From: Sapria himalayana
Lineage: Eukaryota; Streptophyta; Magnoliopsida; Malpighiales; Rafflesiaceae
DNA length: 64,000 bases
Assembly: GCA_029783825.1 (NCBI GenBank)
Contig: JAREIK010002415.1
Location: 1,827,006 to 1,891,005, forward strand
Reading direction: 5' to 3'
Made by a program: the position numbers and the translations under genes. Positions 26,790 to 39,792 of this stretch are shown piece after piece (within the stretch, counting starts at the first letter, position 1; the number at the start of each line of letters is the position of its first letter). Below the pieces are notes generated by a model that did not search any database, was not told the origin of the DNA, and saw nothing but the letters and a program-made list of their open reading frames with translations.

Positions 26790-28591
26790 ATGACACGTGG
26801 ATGAGGTAGAAGTAGCACATTGCAAGGTAGTATGAGTTATGGTATTGGCAGCACGGCCTCGAATATGTCCGAAACTAGTAGAGGGTCATGAGTGGATGAG
26901 ACGCCACTACAGATAGAGAAGGTTGTGAATGTACCACAGCAACAGCATCAACTCACTTATCCACATAATGGTCTTTAGATTTTGATGAATGATCAAGAGA
27001 TGTGTGAGGAAGAGGAGAGAGAGGATGGAGATGTTGGAGTCTTCCTCAAAGCACCCTACAGATGAGACTCTTTCTATTACTCAGTTTGATCCGATAATTG
27101 ATAATCCGTAAGTTATAAAAAACAAATTATTTATCATTTATTAATTTATTTCTTACTTGCTAATAAATTTTTTGTTGCAAGACGAAGTTAGAGCAGTCTA
27201 GTTCTATTTCTAGGGTTATGAGGAAAATTTTCAAGAAGTCCTTTAAACCTAATGGAGATAATTGAAAGTCACTCACACATAGAGATCAATTGATGATTTG
27301 GAAAGAATTTAAGATAAATATTACAACCTAAAAATATTTACATCTTTTATTTATTCTTTTGTTCACTGATTCAAAATTATTTATTTATAATTATAGAAAA
27401 TTTACAGGTGGACACATTTAAAGGAGTCGGTCAAAAGTGTGTTCTACAAACATGATGCCAGTCAGTATAAAGATAATGTGTACGAGATCAAAGATAAATG
27501 TTTGAAGAAGAACAAAAAAGTTTCTAGTATCCCGGATCATGTTTTCAAGGAGTGGCGGAGCATATGGGAAGATCCGGATTAACGGAAGAGGTGTGATAAA
27601 CAGAGAGGCAATCACCGCTCTATGCATATACTTGTTGATCACGCTCTATGCATGAGCACGAACAAGTATTTGTATTATTTTTAATTTATACTTTTTATGT
27701 TTATTACTTTGTAAATTATGTTGAATTATGCCAAAATTTCTTTTCTCATAAGAAATTTTTTTCAATATTATTAAAATACGTATTGTGTGTAATTATAGAC
27801 ATGCAAAAAGGGTTAAAAGCCTAGTACTCCTCGCTTATTCAGATACACGCACATAAAAGCTCATGATGATCTGACTTTCGTTGATCAGAGATCTCGTGCA
27901 TCAAATGTAAGTTTAAATAAAAAAATTAATTTTTATTTTTTTTTGTTTGAATAGAAATTGAAATACTTTTCGTGCATTTTAATTAGGTGAGATATAAGGA
28001 AATGTTAGCTGCTGCGTCTCAAGCGTATTCCCAGTCTAGTTCAGATTCATGTGATGGTGTAACAGGTAGTTCTCATTCATCAGCTCCACCAATTAATATG
28101 ATTCAGATTTGGTATGTGGTTGTTGATGGCAAGGAGAAGATGCCAGTCTATTGCGTCAGTTCGTCGACATCATCATTCTACTCGCATAGACGACTAGACT
28201 ATGAAGCTGAATTTTCAGGATCATTTTCGAATTTGTTCTCAAAGTGGAGGAATTTCAAGTCGCGATGTAAAATTTGATAAAGTTTCAGTTGATCGATACC
28301 GAGCGATACATTATCGACTATGAGGATGATAAGGATAAGTTGTATATGCATTTTGACTGGCTTACAAAGAAGTTTCAGAAAATAGGATTGTAGTTCAACT
28401 CTGATGATCTACCTCCGATTATTCGGCGTAATGCTACATCTGCCACATCTAACCCATCACCTACAGCAGCACCTGTAGCAACCACATCAGGACTATCAGC
28501 AGCATACAACTCTATCCCAGTACCCGACATCTCACCGTGCGGACCAGAAATGTCGTAGCATAACGAATATGAAACTAGCTTGGATGATTGA
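26790..28591 (+). pseudogene. TNP1-like protein (Ptta/En/Spm family), broken
   Basis: This is the second CACTA gene, 75 bp after the TNP2-like stop and on the same strand. It opens MTRG, then a stop, then GRSSTLQG, like the Arg/Gly-rich start of these proteins. Later exons carry SISRVMRKIFKKSFKP (about 27195-27250), VYEIKDKCLKKNKKVSSI and FKEWRSIWEDPD (27478-27580), and at 27987-28200 KEMLAAASQAYSQSSSDS then DGKEKMPVYCVSSSTSSFY, matching the family's GGKKKGRVYGLGS block. The Pro/Ala/Thr-rich C-terminus ends NEYETSLDD at 28591. The family binds the subterminal repeats. Stops occur in the first exon and C-terminal part. Confidence 0.75.
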
Positions 28592-28844
28592 GTGTATTAC
28601 ACACATTTTTTTTCTATGCCTTAATCTTTGAGTTTGGATTTTATTTTTTTATTTTCTCTTGATGTTTTAAATATATATGTGTAGTATATATAGTTTTTTG
28701 CTGGAGTTAATTGGATTTTTTTGTGTTATCTGTATATGTTTTTGCAGCAACTGCATCAAAATTGGAAGTTAATTTGATATTTTATTTTGTATTATCTGTT
28801 CTAGTTTTTGTAGCAACTACAAAAAAACTATTGAAAAAGATTGG

Positions 28845-29565
28845 GTCCATAATTATCGATCAAATTGCGACCAAAACTTGCCAAAATTTGTTAATATTAA
28901 TGGTCAGTAAAAGGTTGCCAAATGGTCATTAATATTTTTGGAGATCAATTAACGAATAATGATTTTAAAAGTTTTTAGTCGGTTTTTGGTAGTAATTTTT
29001 TAGGTTATTACCGACCATTTTGTGATCATTTATTGATCTAATGCTTTTGGTCAAAAAATGGTTGGAATATAATCGAAAATTATTTGTCGGTAAATGGTCT
29101 ATAAATTATCGGTAATTACCGACCATTTGGAAACCATTTGCCGACATAATATTTTTGGTCGAAAAATGGTCGAAATATCATCGGATATTGGTTTTCGGTA
29201 ATTGGCCTCAAAATGGTCGGTAATTACCGAACATTTTGAGTCTATAAAATGACCAAGTGCTTTTGGTCGGATAATGGTTGAAATATAGTTAGCAATTGTT
29301 TGGCGGTGAATGGACTGTAAATTGTCGTTAATTACCGATCTAATTAATTTAGTTGGAAAATTATCGAAATATAGTTGGTAAATGTTTGTCGGTAGAGGAT
29401 CGGTAAATGGTCAGTAATTTACCAATCGACTATTTTTTTGTTAGTAAAAATTTTAGTGACGCGCAAAATTGTAACCAATGATTTTGGTCGGTAAATGATC
29501 GCAATTTGGTTTACTGACCAAAAAATACGGAATTAGCGACCAAAAAATGGGTAGGTAATTCGGTG
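28845..29565. repeat. Right subterminal repeats of the CACTA element
   Basis: About 720 bp of GGTCGGTAATTACCGACCATTT, TTTGGTCGGAAAATGGTCG-type motifs, mirroring the left array (20270-21010). Confidence 0.75.
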
Positions 29566-29581
29566 AATTTTAGTAATGATT

Positions 29582-32229
29582 GATGTGTGTATTTTATAAT
29601 TTATTTTTTTAAGGATTTCACTATTAGTATGAGGGATGCTTGACATCATGGTGGATAGTGATAATTAAGCTAAGAGATACACATGAGTGGAGGAAACTTA
29701 TAAGACATTGATAGTCATGTGAGTTATTTTATATCATATGACTTTTACTAGTTATATCCGAGGAAACATGTATGGTAATTGTTTGTATAGTGATTATAAA
29801 GTTGAAAGTATAAAAATTTTAATATCACACTAGTTTTAATCTTCATGATTCATGTGGTCAAAGAATAAGTATACATATACAAATAGCCATTAAGGATAGT
29901 TGACAAGTTGCTTAAATGATATGGACTTGTGTATAACTATTTGGTATGCCAAATATCTAATAATACTAGTTATTGTGAATTGTGAGTTGTGATTTTGTAT
30001 AATTTGATTGCATAGAAAAGGGTTTTAAATAAAAATATTTCACTAAATTATAGTTTTGATTGATTATGATGAATGATAGTGAAACTGGATGGTTTTTATG
30101 TAAATTGTGAGTCTTGGTAATATTGTTGGATAGGAGGGGAGTGAAAAATTCATAGTATTCCTTGTCTTGTAACTTTGTTATAGAAGATTATGCTTATAAA
30201 AAAGTTTTGACATCTGTTATTGGCTAAAATGTTACATAAATAATTATGATAATCTTTATATACCATAACTCTACCATCTAATTAATATAATCATTTTACT
30301 ATGTAATGCATTCTTTTTTGTTGTGAAACATTCAATTAACAAATGAAAGACTAATGGCAAGCTATAAGTAATGGTAGAAATCAAATAATGTTATCTTACT
30401 TACCAAATAAATACTATCTAAGTAAAAAATTTTGTTACAAAACAAAGCCATGGAACTATATAATAGAAAGATAACTCACACTAATAATATGTACAAGAGT
30501 TCTTAGTTGCAGATATAATAATTAGAAAATTAGTACATAAATGTCCATAACACCAAGCTTGATGAAAATTGGACTAATTGAGATATTTGAAAAATTTTTA
30601 TAAATATGTTGATTAGTTGATTTATTGTAGGAATATTTTATTAGATAATGGAATCATCTTGTTGGTGGAGATTCGGGAACTCAAAATAAATTTGAGCAGA
30701 TCATTTTTGTGAAGTATGTTATTTTTATTTTAAATATGTATTCAGGTGCAAGAAACATACTTCAAGATGAGTTGTGTTAGCATTCTTATCTCGTATATCT
30801 TATTATTGCAGACTGGTACTAGGAAGAGAACAATGCTATTGTTGTTAGTTTTGTATTAACTTTTGTTTTCCTATAAATAAATTAAACCCAAAATGCTTCA
30901 TAAATGAAGAATTACATATTTATGAAATGGTCTATTTTATTTATTATGTTTAAAAAATATTTAAAACTAAAAATTTTTAATTATTTATGTATATATATTT
31001 ATATTTATTTTAATATTTGATAAAATTAAATAATTCAATTATAATCAAATTAATTATTTCAATTATATATACATATACATTTCAAATAAATAAAATCTTT
31101 AAAATATTTTATTTGTCTCTGGATAAGTACACGGAAGAGACTCTCGCTTAAATAAGTTTTTGAACTCCTAATGTAAATTATTTCGCATATTAATTTATAT
31201 TAATTATAATTTATACTACTACAAAATTATAATTGTATTCCTCCACTTTTTTAATATGTATTTTGTTATTTAACACTAATTAAACTCCCTATGTCAAAAT
31301 TACAGATACCTATTAATTAAATCAAATTATTAAAAATTTAATTTAATCAATTTGTAATTATTTTATTGATAATTTTTACATAACTTTTTTGAATCGCTGG
31401 ATCGAAATTTATTTGTGGAGTTTAACAATATCAAAATTTAACATCTGTAAGAAAATATTTAATCTAATGAATATAAAGATAAAATAGCGGTAACTATCTT
31501 GTATTATGTTTCAATACTAAACTAAGAATTATCTTATGTTTTTTATTTTTTGTGGAGATAAAATTATCTTTAAGAAAAATATAATACTTTATCATATATC
31601 TTTTATATGTGCAAGAGGTTATCTAATTGAAATCTAAATATTTGACTAGTCAATGATGTTATTGATCTTAGAACAAGATGATAAGTTCTAATATCTTTTT
31701 TATATATCTAGTTAATTTTTTGTTTAATTATATCATATATAAATATAAATGAGTCAACATGAAGATTCATATCATATTAATAATTTTACCAGACACAATA
31801 AGAATATTAATTAGGATATAACCAAAAAATCTAATTCATGATAGAATATCTATGACATATCTCCTTATCAAAATACAACATTACTATTATCATAAGTTAT
31901 TTCAATACCAATAATATGATAGTATGATTGTTAAAAATGGTAGGCTGAACACTTATTTTGAGGTCACAACTCATAAGTTTGATCCTATCGGAAGATGAGT
32001 ATGCACCCCAGGGTGACATTTGCTCTATTGTGTTGTTGGGATTGGGGCCTTGCCTATTCTGAATTTAGAACTCGAGGTGCATAAATGAATAGAGTGATAA
32101 ATTGAGTTATGTTTTGTAGGATAAAAAATCATAAGTTATTCTAATTTTAAGAAAATATGAGTCTATCATAGAAGGTTTTACTCGAGTATGATAATTTATA
32201 ATTTGTCATCTTTTGTAATATAAATAATG
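29582..32229. other. AT-rich repeat-derived DNA
   Basis: Contains copy B of the dispersed repeat (29945-30270), homologous to 18705-19030. The rest shows no recognisable coding region; 31960-32090 is a GC-richer patch of unknown origin. Confidence 0.45.
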
Positions 32230-32650
32230 TCCACGTATAAATTCAACCAAATATATATGCTATATGAATCCATCAGATAAATAAAGGATAATTTACAATA
32301 TATTTGTCCAAATCAAATAAAGTAATTATTACTAAAAATCTTTTAAATTAGACTCATGAACTCTACTCTAAATTATATAAGATTATTTGTAATCTATAAA
32401 TTAGATCTAAAAATTATGTTGGTTCTCAAAATTTAGATGCTTGCTCTATATATACCTTACCTATAAGAGTATTATGAAGAAAAATATTAGTCACATTTAA
32501 TTAATGTATCATATATTTGTGAAAAGGTGTATGAAATGAATAATCAAATCAAAACTATCTTAGTTACTAGAAAAAAAATCTAATAATAATCCTCTCATAT
32601 TTATGTTATTCTTTTCCATGAACATCAATCTATAATCAAAAATAGTTTTT
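32230..32650 (-). pseudogene. Ty1/copia reverse transcriptase fragment
   Basis: On the minus strand the frame reads VTNIFLHNTLIGKVYIEQ near 32500-32440, matching the copia RT motif V-NAFLHG-L-EEVYMEQP, then a degraded version of the YRL-KALYGLKQ-PRAWF-RF segment with interleaved stops. Upstream, at 32520-32640, are weak traces of the preceding RT block. It is a short relic; its integrase and RNase H are not adjacent. Confidence 0.6.
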
Positions 32651-33419
32651 TTTGAAGGTCAATGTGCTACTAATTAGTACATGAAATATTATTATAATAT
32701 GATCTAACGAGTTTTATTATTTTTAAAATCATAGAACTTATAGAGGACAAGTGGACAAAGTGTATTTATCTTTGACTATGACATGAAAATCATTAGCTGA
32801 TGTGATAATATAATACAAGAAAATTTTAATATTTTGTTATTATCAAAATAAAAAGTAAAATAGATAAAAAATAAGTATAACAATATTTCCAAATAGATTA
32901 TGAAGGATAACTCTTATATTTTGTTCGAAGAATTATTAAAAGATAAAAGATCAGATGAGTTTGTTACATGATATTTTTTCTTGTTTGGAAATTATTCTTG
33001 TTTTTGAATAGACTAAATAAGTTTTTTTTTTTTGAAATAAATATGAAGTCATGATGGATAAGTTTTTCAGCATTCAACTTATTTGGAGTTAGGATCGAGA
33101 TGGACTTTGAAGCTACTACCTTATTTGAAATAGGGGTAGATTCATTTTCAAAGGAAAATTTTGTTTCTCTTTCAAAATAAGAATAAACCTATTCTATAAT
33201 TGTTTAATGAATATAATAATTCAAGAGAAAGTATTATAATATAATCTAACAATTTCAAAAATAATTAATAGTTGAAAATCTCTTTTAATTGGAGGTTTAA
33301 AAGAGATTCCAGTAGAGTAAGGAATAATAAAAGATTTATATATTATTTTTGATTTTTTATGCGGTCTAGTTCTAAAAAAAGAATAATGCTAATAAAAGGT
33401 AATTTTATTAGTTACTAGT
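32651..33419. other. AT-rich flank of copia relic
   Basis: No reliable domain. Probably decayed retroelement sequence between the RT fragment and the tandem duplication. Confidence 0.35.
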
Positions 33420-33730
33420 CTTCTATCAATATCAGATGAATAATATATATGTGTGAGTGAGTGAGTGAGTGTGTGAGTGAGTGAGTGTGTGTGTGTGTAT
33501 TTTGAGTATTGAATTAATCAAAAAAATATATTTTATTACCATGTGTTTCATCTTATCATGTATCGGAAAAAGATCCTAAGTAAGATATGTGCTTTCCAAA
33601 ATTTTAGTGTTATTAAAAATACACTCTCAAAAAATATAGATTTGTCTATAATATGAATGCAATCTCTAATCATTTGTATAAACAAAACAAAGATAGTGAA
33701 AGTTAGCAAATTGTGTCTCTTGATTATATA

Positions 33731-34432
33731 CTATGTTGCACGGACACGGATACGGACACGAAGATACGACACGGCAGGATACGGGGACACGGCAAATTCT
33801 AAAAAACTAGGATACGAATACGATTAGGATACGTCATGATAAAAAAAATAAAAATAAAAATAAAATTATTAATTATAATTTAAAATTCTGTATTTTAAAA
33901 TAATGTAAAAAAAATTTAAACCCTCTAACACCCCCCCCCCCCATTATCCTCCCTTTACAGTTTCGATTTTCGAACTCTCCCCCCTCCCGATATAGATTCC
34001 AAACCCTCCATTCCCTTTATAGAATTAGGTTACCTTAGGTATTGTCGGCGCCTCAGCGGTGTGCTCCTTCCCGTTTGACGCAATGACAATTGACAACTAT
34101 TTCATGCAATCGGCTTGTCGGCAACTCACTGTCGGTGGTGTGCTCCTCAATTTGTTGGAAATGTATGAGTAATAGTTAATATATAGTATATTTCCGACAC
34201 ATTAGAATCGTAAAAATGCGTCAGTTGGTAAATAACGTGTCTGTAGGTAAACGACGCGTCTGTTGTTAACGACGACTGTTTCCGAACAACGCGTCGGATA
34301 TGTCTCCGACGCGTAACCGATATGCCACATGGCATATTGGACGCGTATCCGACCCGTGTCCAGGTGTCGGACACGGCGACACGGGTCGGACACGGCGACA
34401 CGGCAGTTCCTAGGCGTATCCGTGCAACATAG
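33731..34432. mobile_element. 702-bp inverted-repeat element (MITE-like), 8-bp target duplication
   Basis: The ends CTATGTTGCACGGA and TCCGTGCAACATAG are perfect 14-bp inverted repeats with partial complementarity beyond. They are flanked by ATTATATA (33723-33730 and 34433-34440). The tandem copy at 35884-35891 shows the uninterrupted site. Subterminal DNA is rich in ACACGG and GACACG words, and a poly-C run lies near 33931. No transposase is encoded. The 8-bp duplication favours a hAT-type non-autonomous element; a 9-bp reading (GATTATATA) with asymmetric ends would suggest Mutator instead. Confidence 0.85.
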
Positions 34433-34469
34433 ATTATATATATAAACAAAATAAAACAAAATAAATTGC

Positions 34470-34830
34470 ATAACTCCCTCAAGTTAGTGCTTATATATCA
34501 CAAGCACGTAGTTGAGAAGAAGTAAATATATTATCTATTTTAGAAGTTTTATGTTAAGATATTTGCAAGTTGATTATTATTAGACATAAGGATAGTAGTA
34601 TAACTATTCTAGATTTTCTCCTATAAAAAATAATATTCAATCTTAATAAATCTTGTCCACTCATAAAATACTCGGATTGATGGTAATGTGTTGAACAAAT
34701 TGATTATCATAGTAAAGTATTATCCATCTTTGAATTATAAAGTCAAACTCATTTAAAAATTTATTTATTCATCGAAGCTCATAAGTGATTAATGTTATAA
34801 CTTCATGCTTTGTTGTAATACTTGATTTGA
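34470..34830 (-). pseudogene. Copia RNase H C-terminus, copy A
   Basis: On the minus strand it reads ITYELR, NKFLNEFDF, ILYYDNQFVQHITINPS, a degraded F-ERTKHIEIDCHF, NNNQLANILT and LEGVM. These match the copia RNase H end (CELIWLK-LL, DN-SALHIA-NP, QLADIFTK). LEGVM is followed by the polypurine-like aacttgagggag. Several stops. An almost identical copy lies at 35921-36281. Confidence 0.75.
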
Positions 34831-35584
34831 AAAAAATAGTTTGATATCTATATTTTTTGGAGATAAAATAATTTTCAAGAAAAATATAAAACTTAATAAT
34901 AAGAATATCATTAATATATATTACTAATAGTATATATTATCTATTTAACCAATATTGATAAAAATAAGAATAATTTGATATACATATCTTAAAGTCAAAA
35001 ATAGTAATTATTGAAGATAAATGATTGAATCATATTCTAGGAGATTACTTTTAATTATAGAAAGTATTTTCTATTATATAAATAATGATTGAATCATACA
35101 TGCTCTTCTTGAGATAATAGATCATTATAAAAAATGCATTCCACATTCTTGTTGAAAAATAGTCAATTTATGAGAAGCATCAATATAAAGTAATGAATTG
35201 ATTGTTGTTATTTTGGTCACACAAGAAAAATTTCTTAATAATTCATATTATAAGTTAGTTTAAATTCATTTCTATCAACTTGGTTTTAAGTTGCTTTAAT
35301 TTTTCATTAGGTTTAATCTTTATCATATACAATTAAATCCACTTATATTATGCTACATGCTTACTTAAAGGTTTTAGAATAAATTTTTAAGTATTATCAG
35401 AGCTTATTATACTCAATTCATTTAACATAATTCATTATCATATTAGATGATTAAATGCTTTAAAAAGTATATTTGTGATTCTGTAATTATTATGAAAAGA
35501 CAAATAATAGAATATGTAATATCAAAATAAAATTAAGGAAATATTTGATATAAGATATAGGGCATTGGGTAGAACGTATGCCAG

Positions 35585-37033
35585 CTTCTATCAATATCAA
35601 ATGAATAATATATATGTGTGAGTGAGTGAGTGAGTGTGTGTGTGTGTGTGTGTGTGTGTATTTTGAGTATTGAATTAATCAAAAAAATATATTTTATTAC
35701 CATGTGTTTCATCTTTTCATGTATCGGAAAAAGATCCCAAGTAAAATGTGTGCTTTCCAAAATTTTAGTGTTATTAAAAATACACTCTCAAAAAATATAG
35801 ATTTGTCTATAACATGAATGCAATCTCTAATCATTTGTATAAACAAAACAAACATAGTGAAAGTTAGCAAATTGTGTCTCTTGATTATATATATAAACAA
35901 AATAAAACAAAATAAATTGCATAACTCCCTCAAGTTAGTGCTTATATATCACAAGCACGTAGTTGAGAAGAAGTAAATATATTATCTATTTTAGAAGTTT
36001 TATGTTAAGATATTTGCAAGTTGATTATTATTAGACATAAGGATAGTAGTATAACTATTCTAGATTTTCTCCTATAAAAAATAATATTCAATCTTAATAA
36101 ATCTTGTCCACTCGTAAAATACTCGGATTGATGGTAATGTGTTGAACAAATTGATTATCATAGTAAAGTATTATCCATCTTTGAATTATAAAGTCAAACT
36201 CATTTAAAAATTTATTGATTCATCGAAGCTCATAAGTGATTAATGTTATAACTTCATGCTTTGTTGTAATACTTGATTTGAAAAAAATAGTTTGATATCT
36301 ATATTTTTTGGAGATAAAATAATTTTCAAGAAAAATATAAAACTTAATAATAAGAATATCATTAATATATATTACTAATAGTATATATTATCTATTTAAC
36401 CAATATTGATAAAAATAAGAATAATTTGATATACATATCTTAAAGTCAAAAATAGTAATTATTGAAGATAAATGATTGAATCATATTCTAGGAGATTACT
36501 TTTAATTATAGAAAGTATTTTCTATTATATAAATAATGATTGAATCATACATGCTCTTCTTGAGATAATAGATCATTATAAAAAATGCATTCCACATTCT
36601 TGTTGAAAAATAGTCAATTTATGAGAAGCATCAATATACAGTAATGAATTGATTGATGTTATTTTGGTCACAATAAAAATTTCTTAATAATTCATATTAT
36701 AAGTTAGTTTAAATTCATTTCTATCAACTTGGTTTTAAGTTGATTTAATTTTTCATTAGGTTTAATCTTTATCATATACAATTAAATCCACTTATATTAT
36801 GCTACATGCTTACTTAAAGGTTTTAGAATAAATTTTTAAGTATTATCAGAGCTTATTATACTCAATTCATTTAACATAATTCATTATCATATTAGATGAT
36901 TAAATGCTTTAAAAAGTATATTTGTGATTCTGTAATTATTATGAAAAGACAAATAATAGAATATGTAATATCAAAATAAAATTAAGGAAATATTTGATAT
37001 AAGATATAGGGTATTGGGTAGAACGTATGCCAG
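35585..37033. repeat. Tandem duplication, unit B (empty site kept)
   Basis: Second copy, head-to-tail with unit A. It contains CTCTTG-ATTATATA-TATAAAC at 35878-35898, the pre-insertion state of the site occupied in unit A. Confidence 0.9.
35921..36281 (-). pseudogene. Copia RNase H C-terminus, copy B
   Basis: Nearly identical to 34470-34830, with the same stops. This shows that the coding region was already dead before the duplication. Confidence 0.75.
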
Positions 37034-38321
37034 CTTCTATTTGTAAGCAATCATAAGTACTCATTGACACTTGTTATTGGATTAGCTGACATAGTAGTTG
37101 ACTCAATTTAGAAATGATATGAATATATCTGTCCAATATACACATTTATGTTGAATTTATTAAGTTTCCCAAGTTTTATATTCTAATGGAGAGACTCACC
37201 TTTCATGTTTTGTGAGACATTTTTCTTGGAATCATTGTTTGATGAAATGCTAGGAGATGTCCTATTAGTTAATTCAAGACTACTTAGGATGATAATATCA
37301 AATGCATGAACATATTTTGTTGTTACCATATGAGAAATTATAATTGTATCTAGAAAAGATTGTATCATCATAGTATTTAAAGTTATATTTTATTGGATTG
37401 AATTCTTGAAAAAGCAGATATTCTTAAAGAATATTATATTTATATTGACAATAATTCTTATGATTTTTGATGAATAATATTTAAATTTTTTTTAAGTACT
37501 AAATTATTTGAGAAATACATATATGATGGTAGGTGTTACTTTTTTATTATGAGAGATCATGAATAAATTAAGCATACTTAGAAATCTTGAGTGGAAAATA
37601 AAATAGAATATTTTAATTTTTTTATATGCATAAGTTGATATGAGATAAAACATATAAGTTTAAGTTTTTTTTGTGGTCCAAGTTGGATCATTATATATGG
37701 TTGGAAATGCTGGAAATGTAGGGAGCCTTGCATGGCTTTATGGCTGATTGGGAAAACCAATGCATGTTGAGTTGTTGAATCATGCTAGGTTGGGTCTAGT
37801 CGCCCGACTAATTCTGCACAATATGGTGGCCCAATGTATGAGTTTGTGCATGGTAACTAGCCCCGGCTCTACTCCTCTAGATCGTGGGTTGTTGTCATGA
37901 TTATGTCATACAACTACCTCTCACAATCTATATTCCACATAAACACACCATATATCAATACAAGTTGCATAGCACACCACACTATTATCTATACAAGTGG
38001 TACATTTAACAAAAAAAAATGAAAATATTAATGAACAAAAAAAATAATGTTTTTTTAAATTTAAAATTGTACTACATAACTATAATAATATCGAAAATAA
38101 AATTATTTGAAACAATAAAAAATATAAAAAATTATATGTACAATGCATTGAATTATGAAATAAAAAATACAATAAAAATTAATGTTCTAGATTATACTAC
38201 TCATTGTAAGTAAATTTTCTAAATTTACCTAATGTTAATTGAAGAGTTATTTGTGTGTATTCTCAATATTGTAAGCATACATATATTCCTAGAATATTTG
38301 TTTTAAATTTGTCTTTCTATT

Positions 38322-38355
<34 letters not shown>

Positions 38356-39063
38356 TAGATTATAATGCTATCGTAGTTATTAGAGAGGTTAATAAATCAT
38401 GTGTTATTTTAAGATAGTATGATATAAATAAATTCATAAGATTTTTAGCAACTCTATATACTAAATTTTTTGAAATCAATTGGGGACAAGTATGAATAAT
38501 ATATGAATATATAAATATTTTGATAGCTTATACCTTTTAGATGAAATACTATATCATTTATACCTAGTTAATTAAATCTAAATTTTATTCTTTGAATATG
38601 ATTTTAGTTGTGATACTTGATGGTTTATTTGTTTGCAAATTATTTACTTAGATTTTTTTGGTTTAGTTTATATAATTGCATATAAATTTTATAAAATTTT
38701 TGATCTATTATATCTTAATTCTAGAATTCATATAAGTAGTAAATCAATAAAACAATTGAATGGTTAATTAATATTTTAAATATTTTTCTATCTTTATAAT
38801 TGTTACTAGAATATGAGTTTTATCTATATTTTTTAAACATATTATTGATTTTGCATATATACCTAAGTATAATAAATAATGGGTAAGTATAGATAGACGA
38901 ACATAAGTTTATTGTATCATAAAATTTTTTTAATAATTATTAAAGTAAATATATTTTTTCTGTATCTTACTCCTTTAGTATGATTTCATCAATTTTATCA
39001 TTCAAAAATTTGAATATAATATGTTAACCAACACAAATCTTAAATTAGTTATTTTGAATTCTA
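37034..39063. other. AT-rich DNA with one GC-balanced island
   Basis: Includes a GC-balanced, hAT-terminus-like patch at 37690-37890 and a (TAA)n microsatellite at 38323-38355. No coding similarity was recognised. Confidence 0.4.
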
Positions 39064-39297
39064 TTGATGTTAGACATCAAATTGAATTTTTTTTTATGTT
39101 TTTTTTTTGTATTTTCTTTGCTTTCAACCTATCACATATTATCTTTGGCCCTCCACATATGGGCCTTGGTGTCTCGGCGTTGGGGTAGGTATGATTTTCA
39201 TCCTAGTAGTATGAGAAGAACATTTGATAAAGATACTTTGGGTCATGTATTCGGTATTCCTGGGGATTGTACCTATGCCCCCAAGGTTGAGTTATGA
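39064..39297 (+). pseudogene. Unrecognised coding-like patch
   Basis: A 77-codon open frame whose second half stands out from the AT-rich surroundings by near-even base composition. It reads RRWGRYDFHPSSM, RRTFDKDTLGHVFGIPGDC and TYAPKVEL before a stop. The first half is hydrophobic, low-complexity translation of T-rich DNA and is probably not coding. I do not recognise the family; it may be an exon or retroelement relic. Confidence 0.3.
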
Positions 39298-39751
39298 ATT
39301 AGACTACCATACTTTTAGTCTTGCTTCTTTATCAATTAGACTATCATACTATTAATTTGTAATATTGATATATATTAATATAATATAAAATATCTCAACT
39401 CGAAGATACTTTATTTTAGTTCTTGTGCATAAATTTATTATGATAATATTATTTGTAGTATTATCAAATATGATATTGAATATTTTATTTTTAATTTTAT
39501 ATTTTTAAAAGATAATTATCAGACAATTATATGACAATGTCATTATGATGATGCAATTTTTGATTGAATTTTAATATCATCTTAGTTAACTTTTAGTTAG
39601 AATTAATAAAATTGATGCTGATAAATATGAAAAATATTAATTTAGGTCGTATATATGCAACGCTTGCTTGAATCAAAGTTTGCTACAATTCACAAATGGA
39701 AAGATGGTTTCTTCCTATGAGATCAAAAATTTAGTGAGTTTTGAGAAGTCA

Positions 39752-39792
<41 letters not shown>

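Larger units (their letters stand above)
20244..29578 (+). mobile_element. Full-length CACTA (En/Spm) transposon with ATT target duplication
   Basis: The left end CACAACTAAAAATTATG (20244) and the reverse complement of the right end, CATTACTAAAATTCACCG (to 29578), form degenerate terminal inverted repeats of the CACTACTAAAAATT type. Both ends are flanked by ATT (20241-20243 and 29579-29581), the 3-bp duplication expected for CACTA. Inside are mirrored subterminal arrays, a TNP2-like gene and a TNP1-like gene in the usual order. Length is 9335 bp. Both genes are inactivated, so it is now non-autonomous. Confidence 0.85.
33420..35584. repeat. Tandem duplication, unit A (with insertion)
   Basis: Both units start CTTCTATCAATATCA and end at AACGTATGCCAG. 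Unit A is 2165 bp, but removing the 702-bp insertion and one 8-bp target duplication leaves 1455 bp, against 1449 bp for unit B. The few differences include a GT/GAGT microsatellite length change and scattered substitutions. The unit spans copia 3' sequence. Confidence 0.9.

Noticed and set aside
34147..34482. Open frames within the 702-bp inverted-repeat element
   Set aside because: They result from its CG-rich ACACGG repeats and run into flanking DNA; no transposase similarity.
35533..35933. His/Thr-rich open frame (repeated THTHTHT)
   Set aside because: Product of the GT microsatellite in the duplicated unit.
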